A stretch of DNA of 64,000 nt from Novosphingobium sp. Lineage in GTDB: Bacteria > Pseudomonadota > Alphaproteobacteria > Sphingomonadales > Sphingomonadaceae. The stretch is taken from contig NZ_JADZAT010000009.1 of the NCBI RefSeq assembly GCF_020852455.1, positions 86,809 through 150,808 on the forward strand, given 5' to 3'. The translations under genes and the position numbers were made by a program. Below the pieces are notes generated by a model. The model did not search any database, was not told the DNA's origin, and saw nothing but the letters and a program-made list of their open reading frames with translations. Of this stretch, positions 16,955 to 24,434 are shown piece by piece. Numbering within the stretch: the first letter of the stretch is position 1; each line of letters starts with the position of its first letter.

Positions 16955-17881
16955 ATGGCCGAAATATCTTCCGGAGACGGCGACAGTAGAAGCTGGATGA
17001 ACAGCATGGTGCGCCGCCTGCGCAACCTGGTCGAGCCCGACCAGTCATTGCGTGCGCAGCTGGAAGAGGCGATCGACGAGCACGAGGAAGACGGCGGCGA
17101 TTCCGCCGATGGCGACCTTTCCCCGCTCGAACGCCAGATGCTGCGCAACCTGCTGCATTTCAGCGAACACGATGCCGACGATGTCGCGATCCCGCGCGGC
17201 GAGATCATCGCGATCCCCAAGAGCGCCAGCTGGGACGAGGTGGTCGCGGCCTTTGCCGAACACGGCCATTCGCGCCTGCCGGTCTATGGCGAAACGCTCG
17301 ACGAGATTGTCGGCATGGTGCTGATCAAGGACGTCTTCCCGCTGCTGGCCAGCGGCAAGAGCCCGCGGGACTGGACCACGTTGCTGCGCCAGCCGCTGTT
17401 CGTGCCGCAGGCCCGCAACGCGCTTGACCTGCTCAACGACATGCGCGCCAGCCGGGTGCATCTGGCGGTGGTGATCGACGAATATTCGGGCACCGACGGG
17501 ATCGTCACTTTCGAGGACCTGGTCGAGGAAATCACCGGCGAGATCGAGGACGAACACGACGATGCGCCCGAGGCGCTGCTGGTCGCGCTCGATTCGGGCA
17601 TGTGGGAAGCCGATGCCCGCGCCGAACTGGACGATGTCGGCGAAGCGATCGACCCGCGGCTGGCCGAAGTCGAGGAAGACGTCGATACCCTGGGCGGACT
17701 GGCCTTCCTGCTGGCCGGGCAAGTCCCCCCGATCGGCGCCATGCTGGAACATGATAGCGGCTGGACGCTGGAAGTTGTTGCGGGCGATGAAAAACGCGTT
17801 ACCCGTTTGCGCCTGCATCCGCCTGCTCCCCAGGACGAATCTCCGGCCCTTCGACAAGCTCAGGACGATCGGAAAAACTGA
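16955..17881 (+). CDS. corC: CBS/CorC-HlyC domain protein (hemolysin-like, Mg/Co efflux type)
   Basis: A 308-residue cytosolic protein with two CBS domains (about residues 70-200; SRLPVYGETLDEIVGMVLIKDV and HLAVVIDEYSGTDGIVTFEDLVEEITGEI) and a C-terminal CorC_HlyC domain. It lacks the DUF21 membrane domain, so it is the soluble CorC type found beside ybeY. CorC is linked to magnesium/cobalt efflux or adenosine-nucleotide sensing. The last residues (ALRQAQDDRKN) are encoded by a dispersed repeat, so the native C-terminus was probably shorter. The usual downstream lnt is missing and a LysR gene follows. Confidence 0.88.
   Translation: MAEISSGDGDSRSWMNSMVRRLRNLVEPDQSLRAQLEEAIDEHEEDGGDSADGDLSPLERQMLRNLLHFSEHDADDVAIPRGEIIAIPKSASWDEVVAAFAEHGHSRLPVYGETLDEIVGMVLIKDVFPLLASGKSPRDWTTLLRQPLFVPQARNALDLLNDMRASRVHLAVVIDEYSGTDGIVTFEDLVEEITGEIEDEHDDAPEALLVALDSGMWEADARAELDDVGEAIDPRLAEVEEDVDTLGGLAFLLAGQVPPIGAMLEHDSGWTLEVVAGDEKRVTRLRLHPPAPQDESPALRQAQDDRKN
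17848..17868 (+). repeat. Dispersed CTTCGACAAGCTCAGGA repeat inside the corC 3' end
   Basis: The core CTTCGACAAGCTCAG matches, in reverse orientation, the arm at 40734-40748 of the larger palindrome. Here it is a half-element that is translated as the last residues of CorC. Confidence 0.7.
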
Positions 17882-17883
17882 CC

Positions 17884-18768
17884 TTGGCCATTCGCCGACT
17901 TCCCCCCCTTCGTGCAATCGAGGCCTTTGTGCGGATCGTCCGGCTGGGCAGCGCCCGCGCCGCCGCCGACGAACTGGGGCTCAGCCCCTCGGCGCTGTCG
18001 CGCCGGGTTGCCGCGCTGGAAGATTTCATCGGCAAGCGGCTGTTCACCCGCCAGCACCAGGCGATGCGGCTGACCGATGATGGCCAGTCGTTTTACGACG
18101 CGGTCAGCCCCAAGTTCGATGAACTGGCCGCTGCGGTCGAAGGGCAGGTCGAAAACAGCAAGGTGCTGCGCCTGCACCTGGGAGTCTTGCCGCTGTTCGG
18201 CACCCAGCGGCTGTTCCCGCGCCTGCCCGAATTGCGCAAGGCGCACCCGCGCCTGCACATCGATATCGACACCAGCCCGCACCTTGATGCCCGGGTCGGC
18301 GATACGCTGGATGCGGCGATCGTGCTGTCGAAGCGGCCCGATCCGCAATTCCACGCGGTACAGCTCGATCACAACCGGGTTTATGCCTTCACTTCGACCC
18401 AGCTGGCCGAGGAAATCGGCCAGAACCCCGATGAAGAGGTGCTGTCGCGCCAGACCTTCCTGATCCACACCGAACTGCCCGACAGTTTCGTGGCCTGGAA
18501 GCAGGCGATCGGCATGCCCCGGCTGGAACCGGCCGCGGTCGATCATTTCGATTCCGGCCAGCTGATCCTGGAAGCGGCGGCCAATGGCCTGGGCGTGGCG
18601 ATCATGCACGACGATCACTTCCACCGCAGCCACGACAGCCGGCTGGCCAAGCTGTTCGAGGTTGAGGTGGAAAGCCCCTATTCCTACTGGTTCATCTGCC
18701 GCCCACATGCACTGGAAGTGCGCAGCGTGCGGATTTTCCATGACTGGATTTCGAAGGCGGGACTGTAG
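17884..18768 (+). CDS. LysR-family transcriptional regulator (GcvA-like)
   Basis: A 294-residue regulator with an N-terminal winged HTH (residues 5-65; LRAIEAFVRIVRLGSARAAADELGLSPSALSRRVAALE) and a type 2 periplasmic-binding-like effector domain (about 90-290). The start is TTG at 17884, three bases after the corC stop; no ATG retains the full HTH. A typical divergent LysR target is absent: neighbours are corC upstream and a cyclophilin downstream on the same strand. Effector unknown. Confidence 0.85.
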   Translation: MAIRRLPPLRAIEAFVRIVRLGSARAAADELGLSPSALSRRVAALEDFIGKRLFTRQHQAMRLTDDGQSFYDAVSPKFDELAAAVEGQVENSKVLRLHLGVLPLFGTQRLFPRLPELRKAHPRLHIDIDTSPHLDARVGDTLDAAIVLSKRPDPQFHAVQLDHNRVYAFTSTQLAEEIGQNPDEEVLSRQTFLIHTELPDSFVAWKQAIGMPRLEPAAVDHFDSGQLILEAAANGLGVAIMHDDHFHRSHDSRLAKLFEVEVESPYSYWFICRPHALEVRSVRIFHDWISKAGL

Positions 18769-18800
18769 CGCCGCCGCAGGGCTTGCGGCACAATCATGCC

Positions 18801-19505
18801 ATGAAACGCCGATTCGTCCTGTCCGCCCTGCCCGCAGCGCTGATCGCGCTGACCGGTGCAACCGCCCCTAAGAAGAAGGGCAAGACCGCCCCCAAGGCCC
18901 CGCCGCCCCCGCCGCCGCTGGGCGATACGGTGCAGGTGGAACTGGTGACCGAAATGGGTTCGATCGTGGTCGAACTGAACCACAAGGCCGCGCCGATCAC
19001 GGTCAAGAACTTCATGCGTTATGTCGATAGCGGCCGCTACGACGGCATGGTGTTTTACCGGGCGATGCATTTGCCCTGGGGCACCGAACCCAACGGGCTG
19101 CTGCAGGGTGGGCTCAACGATTTTCCGCTCAAGCTGCTGCCGCCGATCCCGCACGAGCCAACCAGCGTGACGGGCCTCAGCCACAAGGCCGGGACCCTGT
19201 CGATGGCGCGCAACGCGCCGGGCACCGCACGGGCCGACTTTTCGATCCTGCTGTCCGACCTGACCAGCTATGACGCCGATCCCAAGAGCCAAAATCCTGA
19301 TGCCCAGCTGGGCTATGCTGCCTTCGGCCACGTGGTTTCGGGCATGGATGTGGTGCGCAAGATCTATGACAGCCCCCGCTCGCCCACCAAGGGCGAGGGG
19401 GTGATGAAGGGCCAGATGCTTGAGCCCAAGGTCAAGGTGCTGAAGGCGCGGCGGGTTCCTCCCCAATCCTCCCCCGCTGGAGGAGGTGGCAGCGCGAAGC
19501 GCTGA
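18801..19505 (+). CDS. Cyclophilin-type peptidyl-prolyl isomerase, exported
   Basis: A 234-residue protein with a signal peptide (KRRFVLSALPAALIALTGATA), a Lys/Pro linker (APKAPPPPPPLG) and a cyclophilin domain from residue 50. Conserved blocks are VVELNHKAAPITVKNFMRYVDSG and GTLSMARNAPGTARADF. It should fold periplasmic proteins. The final residues, SSPAGGGGSAKR, come from a palindromic intergenic repeat (19466-19586), which replaced the original stop region. The next gene, a cytosolic cyclophilin, is convergent. Confidence 0.88.
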   Translation: MKRRFVLSALPAALIALTGATAPKKKGKTAPKAPPPPPPLGDTVQVELVTEMGSIVVELNHKAAPITVKNFMRYVDSGRYDGMVFYRAMHLPWGTEPNGLLQGGLNDFPLKLLPPIPHEPTSVTGLSHKAGTLSMARNAPGTARADFSILLSDLTSYDADPKSQNPDAQLGYAAFGHVVSGMDVVRKIYDSPRSPTKGEGVMKGQMLEPKVKVLKARRVPPQSSPAGGGGSAKR

Positions 19506-19586
19506 CCGTGGGGGAATTGAGGGAGCGAGCTTAGCGCCCCCTCTGACGCACCTGCGGTGCGCCACCTCCCCCAAAGGGGGGAGGAT
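19466..19586 (+). repeat. Nested palindromic repeat between convergent cyclophilin genes
   Basis: ATCCTCCCCC (19466-19475) pairs with GGGGGAGGAT (19577-19586), and GAGGTGGC (19483-19490) with GCCACCTC (19561-19568). A small hairpin AGCGCGAAGCGCT follows the inner arm. The same layout (GGAGGTGGC, hairpin, GAC) recurs at 61448-61548, so the two are copies of one family. It encodes the last 13 codons of the upstream gene and may act as a bidirectional terminator. Confidence 0.7.
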
Positions 19587-19593
19587 CCGGATC

Positions 19594-20043
19594 TTAGCTA
19601 ACGGTCGCCTTGACGATCACGCCGGGTTCGCGCGGCGGTTCGCCCTTGGGCAAGTTGTCAACGTGCTCCATGCCTTCCTCGACCACGCCCCAGACGGTGT
19701 ACTGCCGGTCAAGGAAGGTCGCATCGTCAAAGCAGATGAAGAACTGGCTGTTGGCCGAGTGCGGATAGTTGGTCCGCGCCATCGAGCAGACCCCGCGCAC
19801 GTGCGGTTCGGAATTGAATTCGGCCTGCAGGTCGGGCTTGTCCGAACCGCCCATCCCGGTGCCGTTGGGGCAACCGCCCTGGGCCATGAAACCGGGGATC
19901 ACGCGGTGAAACTTCACCCCGTCATAGAACCCTTCATTGGCCAGCTCGACGATCCGTTCGACATGGCCCGGGGCCAGATCGGGACGCAGCTTGATCTTCA
20001 CGTCGCCGCCGCTGCTGAGCGAAAGGGTGAGGTATTCTGCCAT
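19594..20043 (-). CDS. ppiB: Cytosolic cyclophilin-type peptidyl-prolyl isomerase
   Basis: A 149-residue single-domain cyclophilin without signal peptide. Active-site blocks are present: GVKFHRVIPGFMAQGGCPNGTG, with the catalytic Arg and the Phe/Gln pair, then AGG-like VCSMARTNYPHSANSQFFIC. AGGAG lies 6 nt before ATG 20043. The normal bacterial length and lack of export signal point to a cytoplasmic folding helper, complementing the exported paralogue that converges on it. Confidence 0.92.
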   Translation of the reverse strand: MAEYLTLSLSSGGDVKIKLRPDLAPGHVERIVELANEGFYDGVKFHRVIPGFMAQGGCPNGTGMGGSDKPDLQAEFNSEPHVRGVCSMARTNYPHSANSQFFICFDDATFLDRQYTVWGVVEEGMEHVDNLPKGEPPREPGVIVKATVS

Positions 20044-20150
20044 GACAATCTCCTGTGATTTGCGGCCCGATATAGGGTGCTTGTGGGGAAAGTCACGCCC
20101 ACGCGGACTGGCCTGTTGCTTTTGCGATCTAGCGGCCTAGACCGGCGCGG

Positions 20151-21584
20151 ATGACTCCCGAGGAACTCCTGCAGGCGGAAGCGGAACAGGCGCACGAAGC
20201 GTCCGATACCGCGCGCGTGGAGGACAGCCTTGATGAGGAGAACACGCTGAAGAAGGACTTCGTCCGGCGGGTCCGCGAAGCGCTGGAAGCGGGCGAAACC
20301 GACGAGGTCTATAACCTGGTCGAACCGCTCCACCCGGCCGACGTGGCCGACCTGTTCGAACTGGTCGATGCCGACGAGCGCCCGGCGCTGGCCAAGGCGA
20401 TCAGCGACCTGATGGGTTCGGAAGTCTTCGCCGAACTTAACGATCACGTCCGCGAATTGCTGGTCGAGGCGCTGCCCGCCGGCGAAGTGGCCGACATCGC
20501 CGAACAGCTCGACACCGATGACGCGGTGGCGATGCTGGAAGACCTTGACGAGGAGGACCAGCAGGCCGTCCTCGCCGAGATGGAGCCCGAGGACCGCGCC
20601 GCGATCGAAAGCGCGCTGTCTTACCCAGAAGAGTCCGCCGGGCGCCTGATGAGCCGCGATTTCGTGGCGGTAGGCGAACACATGACGGTGGGCGATCTGA
20701 TCGACTTCCTGCGCGACAACCACGAGCTCGCCAACGAGTTCTGGGAAGTGTTCGTGGTCGATGCGCGCCACCATCCGGTCGGCACCTGCGCGCTCAGCTG
20801 GGTGCTGCGCACCCCGCGCCACATCGCGCTGAGCGATGTGATGACCCGCGAGCAGAGCCTGATCCCGGTGACGATGGACCAGGAAGAAGTGTCGCTGCGG
20901 TTCCAGAAATACGCGCTGATTTCAGCCGCGGTGGTCGATGCCGATGGCCGGCTGGTGGGCCAGATCACGGTCGATGACGTGGTCCACATCATTCAGGAAG
21001 AAGCCGGCGAAGACGTGCTGCTGCTGTCCGGTGCCGGTGAAGGCGACATCAACGAACCGATCCGTGACAGTTATGTCAGCCGGGTACGCTGGCTGATCGC
21101 CAACCTGGTCACCGCGCTGCTGGGCGCGACGATCATCTCCAGCTTCGGCGGGGCGATCGAAAAGCTGGTTGCCCTGGCCGCGCTCTCGCCGATGGTGGCC
21201 TCGATCGGCGGCAATGCCGGGACCCAGACCATGGCGGTTACAGTCCGCGCGCTCGCCACCAACCAGCTGACCCGTGCCAACACCGGGCGCATCCTGCTGC
21301 GCGAACTGCGCGTGGCGGTGCTCAACGGGGTAACCGTGGCGGCCCTGATCGGTCTGGCCACGGCCTTCTTCTTCGCCAACCCGCTGCTGGGCGTGGTGAT
21401 CGGCAGCGCAGTGGTGGTCAACATCATCACGGCGGGGCTTGCCGGGGTAGCGGTGCCGGTAACACTAGACCGGCTCGATCAGGACCCGGCGGTGGCGAGC
21501 TCGGTCTTCGTGACCATGATCACCGATTCGATGGGCTTCTTCGCCTTCCTCGGCCTGGCCGTGGCCAGCGGCCTGGTCGGCTGA
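20151..21584 (+). CDS. mgtE: Magnesium transporter MgtE
   Basis: A 477-residue magnesium channel. Order: acidic MgtE_N domain (about residues 40-145, rich in Asp/Glu), two CBS domains (about 150-275; SAGRLMSRDFVAVGEHMTVGD and VVVDADGRLVGQITVDDV), and a C-terminal membrane domain with five helices (about 300-477). The pore segment GNAGTQTMAVTVRALA is intact. Cytosolic domains sense magnesium and gate the channel. No Mg riboswitch fits in the 107-bp leader. It overlaps the DUF1489 gene by one base. Confidence 0.94.
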   Translation: MTPEELLQAEAEQAHEASDTARVEDSLDEENTLKKDFVRRVREALEAGETDEVYNLVEPLHPADVADLFELVDADERPALAKAISDLMGSEVFAELNDHVRELLVEALPAGEVADIAEQLDTDDAVAMLEDLDEEDQQAVLAEMEPEDRAAIESALSYPEESAGRLMSRDFVAVGEHMTVGDLIDFLRDNHELANEFWEVFVVDARHHPVGTCALSWVLRTPRHIALSDVMTREQSLIPVTMDQEEVSLRFQKYALISAAVVDADGRLVGQITVDDVVHIIQEEAGEDVLLLSGAGEGDINEPIRDSYVSRVRWLIANLVTALLGATIISSFGGAIEKLVALAALSPMVASIGGNAGTQTMAVTVRALATNQLTRANTGRILLRELRVAVLNGVTVAALIGLATAFFFANPLLGVVIGSAVVVNIITAGLAGVAVPVTLDRLDQDPAVASSVFVTMITDSMGFFAFLGLAVASGLVG

Positions 21585-21979
21585 TGCCGCTGCACCTGAC
21601 CAAGGTGGCGTTCAAGGCGCAGAGCCTTGAGGAGATGCACACCTGGTTCGCCGATCGCGGCGACGTGGCCAGGCTGACCACCCGTTACCTGCCCAAGCGC
21701 CATGCCGAACTGGTCGGCGGATCGCTGTTCTGGATCTTCAAGCGCCAGCTGGTCGCGCGCAGTGAGATCCTGGGCTTCGAAGAGGCCGAAGGCGGGCGCA
21801 CCCATATCGTCATCTCGACCCGGCTGATCGATGTGCTGCCCAAGCCGCATCGTGCGCACCAGGGCTGGCGCTACCTGAATGACGAAGACGCCCCGCGCGA
21901 TCTGGCGCAGGGCGAGGTGGCCGGCGATGCCATGCCCGGCCAGCTGGCGGCAGATCTGGCGCGGCTGGGGCTGGTCTAG
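21584..21979 (+). CDS. DUF1489 family protein
   Basis: A 131-residue protein matching the alphaproteobacterial DUF1489 family: MPLHLTKVAFKAQSLEEMHTW at the N-terminus, LVGGSLFWIFKRQLVARSEILGF in the middle and RAHQGWRYL near the end. No function is established. The ATG overlaps the mgtE stop (TGATG), so expression is coupled to magnesium uptake; a role there is inference only. It converges on nrsF with one base between stops. Confidence 0.85.
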   Translation: MPLHLTKVAFKAQSLEEMHTWFADRGDVARLTTRYLPKRHAELVGGSLFWIFKRQLVARSEILGFEEAEGGRTHIVISTRLIDVLPKPHRAHQGWRYLNDEDAPRDLAQGEVAGDAMPGQLAADLARLGLV

Positions 21980-21980
21980 C

Positions 21981-22625
21981 TTACCAGGCGATCAGGCGCG
22001 GAACTGCGATCCGTCCAATCAGGCCGGCCAGCACCACCGTCAGGCCATGCCAGATCCCGATGTGGACCAGATCGTTGTGCGGGCAGTAGAGCGACACCGC
22101 AAAGATCCCCGCCGCGCCCGCTGCCACGCCGGTCAGCAGGCCGGCGCGCTGCGGCAGCACCGGAGCACCGCGCCGCAGCCACCAGACAAGCGCAGCGAAG
22201 GTCAGCACCGACCAGCCCAGGCCGAAGCGCATGCAGCCCAGGCCATCGCGGTCAATCGCCAGCGGCATCCCGCGCGCCAGCTCGAATGCCAGCAGCGCCG
22301 CTGCGGCCAGCGGCAAGGTTGCCGCCATCAGGGCAGTCCAGCCCCAGCCTTCGCGGCGCATTCCCACCGCCGGCCGGGCCATATCGATCACCGCCCAGGC
22401 CGATGCCAGACCAAGGACCAGGAACAGGCTGGCCGACAGCAGGAACATGCCATCAGGACGCGCCGCGACCAGATCAGTCCGGATCGGCCAGAATCCCGCC
22501 ATGCCAAGCGCGCCAGCAATCAGCGCCAGCACGGCCAGCAGCATGCCGCGCGCCTGCCGCAGCGGCCTTACCGGATGCAGATCATCGACCAGGCCGGCAA
22601 TCAGATCGTCGGTGGACTTGGGCAT
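21981..22625 (-). CDS. nrsF: NrsF-type anti-sigma factor (DUF1109)
   Basis: A 214-residue inner-membrane protein with about six transmembrane helices and a short cytosolic N-terminus (MPKSTDDLIAGLVDDLHPVRPL), the layout of DUF1109/NrsF. In Caulobacter NrsF holds the ECF sigma factor SigF at the membrane until metal or oxidative stress; two Cys there are implicated in sensing, and Cys residues occur here too (GLGCMRF, SLYCPHND). ATG 22625 is chosen over GTG 22628; the upstream sigma gene stops 4 bp away. It is last in the bufA1-doxX-sigF-nrsF operon. Confidence 0.88.
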   Translation of the reverse strand: MPKSTDDLIAGLVDDLHPVRPLRQARGMLLAVLALIAGALGMAGFWPIRTDLVAARPDGMFLLSASLFLVLGLASAWAVIDMARPAVGMRREGWGWTALMAATLPLAAAALLAFELARGMPLAIDRDGLGCMRFGLGWSVLTFAALVWWLRRGAPVLPQRAGLLTGVAAGAAGIFAVSLYCPHNDLVHIGIWHGLTVVLAGLIGRIAVPRLIAW

Positions 22626-22629
22626 CACT

Positions 22630-23157
22630 TCAGGCTCTTTCTACTAGCGCGGCAAGGCGTTTGAGGCCGCGATGGATGTTGACCTTGACCGCGCTTTCGC
22701 TCTGGCCGGTGCTGGCCGAGGCTTCGCTGATCGACAGGCCCTCGATCTTGACCAGCGCGATGGCCCGCTGCTGGGCCTCGGGCAAGGCCTCGAACAGCCG
22801 GTCAAGGCTGATCCGTGCGGCGATTGCGGGCTCTTCCAGTTGAGGCGCGGGATGATCTTCGGCCAGTTCATCCTCGGCCTGGCGATAGACCAGCCGCAGG
22901 TGATCGACGAAGCGATAGCGCGCGATCGCCGCCAGCCAGGGCATGAAGGGGCGATCGGGATCATAGCTCGCCAGCTTGCGGTGCAGCGACAGCAGCGTCT
23001 CCTGCACCAGATCATCGATCTGGCAGGGCATTCCCCTGCCCCGGAAATAGCGCGCCAGCCAATGCCGCGCGGCGCCAAGCAGGGCCGCATAGGCCTGCTT
23101 GTCGCCGCGCTGGGCAAGACCCGCCAGGCGGGCCAGGCTGGCTTCGTCAGCGATCAA
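22630..23157 (-). CDS. sigF: ECF RNA polymerase sigma factor (SigF-like)
   Basis: A 175-residue group IV sigma factor. Region 2 spans about residues 20-90 (QIDDLVQETLLSLHRKLASYD, AIARYRFVDHLR) and region 4 about 115-170 (LPEAQQRAIALVKIEGLSISEASASTGQSESAVKVNIHRGLKRL). The start is TTG 23157, overlapping the doxX stop as TTGA. Pairing with an NrsF anti-sigma and the bufferin genes matches the Caulobacter SigF regulon as I recall it. Its likely targets are the two TGTAACC/CGAAT promoters at 23941-23969 and 24002-24030, so it would be autoregulated. Confidence 0.88.
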   Translation of the reverse strand: MIADEASLARLAGLAQRGDKQAYAALLGAARHWLARYFRGRGMPCQIDDLVQETLLSLHRKLASYDPDRPFMPWLAAIARYRFVDHLRLVYRQAEDELAEDHPAPQLEEPAIAARISLDRLFEALPEAQQRAIALVKIEGLSISEASASTGQSESAVKVNIHRGLKRLAALVERA

Positions 23158-23618
23158 GCCCGCCTCCGCGCCAGCAGGGCATCAAGGCTGAACAGCCCGC
23201 CCCCGCGCAGCACCAGCACCAGCGCCAGCGCCGCCCACAGCGAATGTTCGGGCCACCAGGCATCGGGATAGACGAAGACCTGGATGGTCAGCGTCATCCC
23301 CAACAGGCCCAGCGCCGCACCGCGCGTGAACAACCCGGCCAGCAGCAAGGCCGGCAGCACATGTTCAGCGGCATTGGCCATGACCGCGGCGAATTCAGCC
23401 GGCAGGGGCACGCCGGCATATTCGGTGCGGAACAGTTCATAGGTGGTTTCGGTCAGCTGGAACCAGGTTCCCTCTTCCACCTTGGTCTGGCCCGATCGCC
23501 AGAAGATCCCGCCCAGCACCACGCGCACGAAGGCCAGCAGCAAGCCTTCGGGCACCACGCCCGAAAGCCTGCGCGTGGCCGCATCATAGCGTGAAAGCGT
23601 GGCGGCGATCACGCTCAC
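23154..23618 (-). CDS. DoxX family membrane protein
   Basis: A 154-residue inner-membrane protein with four predicted helices, DoxX family ([25 protein letters not shown], then [24 protein letters not shown]). DoxX members are common partners of bufferin/gig operons; a role in membrane thiol or quinone redox chemistry is suggested for the family but not proven. The start is GTG 23618, overlapping the bufA1 stop as GTGA. It is followed by sigF with a 4-base overlap, so bufA1, doxX and sigF are tightly coupled. Confidence 0.85.
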   Translation of the reverse strand: MSVIAATLSRYDAATRRLSGVVPEGLLLAFVRVVLGGIFWRSGQTKVEEGTWFQLTETTYELFRTEYAGVPLPAEFAAVMANAAEHVLPALLLAGLFTRGAALGLLGMTLTIQVFVYPDAWWPEHSLWAALALVLVLRGGGLFSLDALLARRRA

Positions 23619-23890
23619 GCCTGGGGCTCCAGCGTGCCGTGCCCCTTGGGGGTCCTGGTGGTGAGGCAGGTGCCCTTGGGAACCAGCTTCCAGGCATTGC
23701 CCTGATAGTCGCGGGTCGAACTGCCCGCGCAGCTGGTGCCGGGTCCGGCCTTGCAATCGTTCTTGCCGGCCTTGGCAATGCCATAGCACTTTTCCATCGG
23801 CTGGGCAGGGGCGTTGCCCGCGCTGGCGGCACTGGCCAGCGCGGCAACCGCGATTGCGGCGATTGCGGCTGTGGTCTTGGCAGGTTTCAT
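23615..23890 (-). CDS. bufA1: BufA1-type bufferin metallophore precursor (DUF2282)
   Basis: A 91-residue precursor with a signal peptide (to about residue 25) and a Cys-containing core: Cys35 ([11 protein letters not shown]), Cys46 (NDCKAG), Cys54 ([17 protein letters not shown]) and Cys75 (KGTCL). This is the DUF2282/BufA1 pattern. Bufferins are reported as RiPP-type copper-binding peptides whose Cys are converted to thiooxazoles by an MNIO enzyme, protecting the periplasm from copper. No maturase is in this arm; BufB and BufC are in the divergent arm. GGGAGAG lies upstream of the ATG. A candidate ECF promoter sits 51-79 bp upstream. Confidence 0.88.
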   Translation of the reverse strand: MKPAKTTAAIAAIAVAALASAASAGNAPAQPMEKCYGIAKAGKNDCKAGPGTSCAGSSTRDYQGNAWKLVPKGTCLTTRTPKGHGTLEPQA

Positions 23891-23940
23891 AGGGACTCTC
23901 CCGTCGCAAATGCCCGCCGCCGCTGCGGCAGGTACCAGCC

Positions 23941-23969
23941 AATTCGCCCGGCATCATGCGCCGGTTACA
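23941..23969 (-). promoter_or_regulatory. Candidate ECF (SigF-type) promoter for bufA1-doxX-sigF-nrsF
   Basis: On the minus strand TGTAACC (23969-23963) is followed by 16 nt and CGAATT (23946-23941). This resembles the -35/-10 pattern I recall for Caulobacter SigF targets. The -10 lies about 50 bp before the bufA1 start, leaving room for a short leader. Its mirror-image partner serves the other arm. Confidence 0.65.
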
Positions 23970-24001
23970 GGTGCGCTCCAAAAAAATAATTTGGCACCTG
24001 C

Positions 24002-24030
24002 TGTAACCGATCCGCCCCGCCGCCGCGAAT
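24002..24030 (+). promoter_or_regulatory. Candidate ECF (SigF-type) promoter for bufA2-bufB-bufC
   Basis: TGTAACC (24002-24008), 17 nt, then CGAAT (24026-24030). It is the same motif pair as on the opposite strand at 23941-23969. The two -35 boxes sit in an imperfect inverted repeat (GGTTACA, GGTGC, then GCACCTGC, TGTAACC) around an A/T-rich centre. The -10 is 44 bp before bufA2. Confidence 0.65.
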
Positions 24031-24073
24031 TCCCCATGCCACCCCGGCACAACCGAATTTCGGAGAGACGACC

Positions 24074-24358
24074 ATGACCCCCATCAAGAAGTCCGCCGCG
24101 CTTGCGGCAACCGCCGCCACCTTCGCACTGGCCGCGCTGGCCCAGGCTGCCCCGGCTCCCCAGGGAAGCACCGGCAAGGCGCTGGGCGCTGGCGACACCG
24201 TTCACTGTTACGGCGTCAACAGCTGCAAGGGCACCGCCGACTGCAAGACCACCCAGCACGAATGCAAGGGCATGAACGCCTGCAAGGGCCATGGCTTCAA
24301 GGCGATGACGGCTGGCCAGTGCCTCAAGAAGGGCGGCACGATCGGCGATCTGGGCTGA
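24074..24358 (+). CDS. bufA2: BufA2-type bufferin metallophore precursor
   Basis: A 94-residue exported precursor with six Cys after a signal peptide that ends near Ala26: Cys45, Cys51, Cys57, Cys64, Cys70 and Cys83, in [31 protein letters not shown] and GQCLKKGG. This Cys/Lys/Gly-rich layout is the BufA2 type, distinct from the four-Cys BufA1 across the intergenic region. GGAGAG lies 7-12 nt before the ATG. It is the first gene of an arm with bufB and bufC; a stem-loop separates it from bufB, which could give the precursor higher expression than the enzymes. Confidence 0.9.
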   Translation: MTPIKKSAALAATAATFALAALAQAAPAPQGSTGKALGAGDTVHCYGVNSCKGTADCKTTQHECKGMNACKGHGFKAMTAGQCLKKGGTIGDLG

Positions 24359-24366
24359 GCCCCCTT

Positions 24367-24410
24367 GGTCCGGCCGGTCCCCCCTGCCCCCCATCCTGGC
24401 CGGCCGGGCC
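24367..24410 (+). other. Stem-loop between bufA2 and bufB
   Basis: GGTCCGGCCGG (24367-24377) and CCGGCCGGGCC (24400-24410) form an 11-bp stem with one G-U pair and a 22-nt pyrimidine-rich loop. It starts 9 bp past the bufA2 stop and lies 24 bp before bufB. No T-run follows, so partial termination or protection of the bufA2 transcript from 3' decay is more likely than a full stop. Confidence 0.55.
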
Positions 24411-24434
24411 ACCCCCTTTCCTGAAAGCACTTCA

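Noticed and set aside
23941..24030. Metal-sensing operator (CueR or CsoR box) in the bufferin intergenic region
   Set aside because: The inverted repeat is fully explained by two ECF promoter motifs; no MerR-type spacer dyad was seen.
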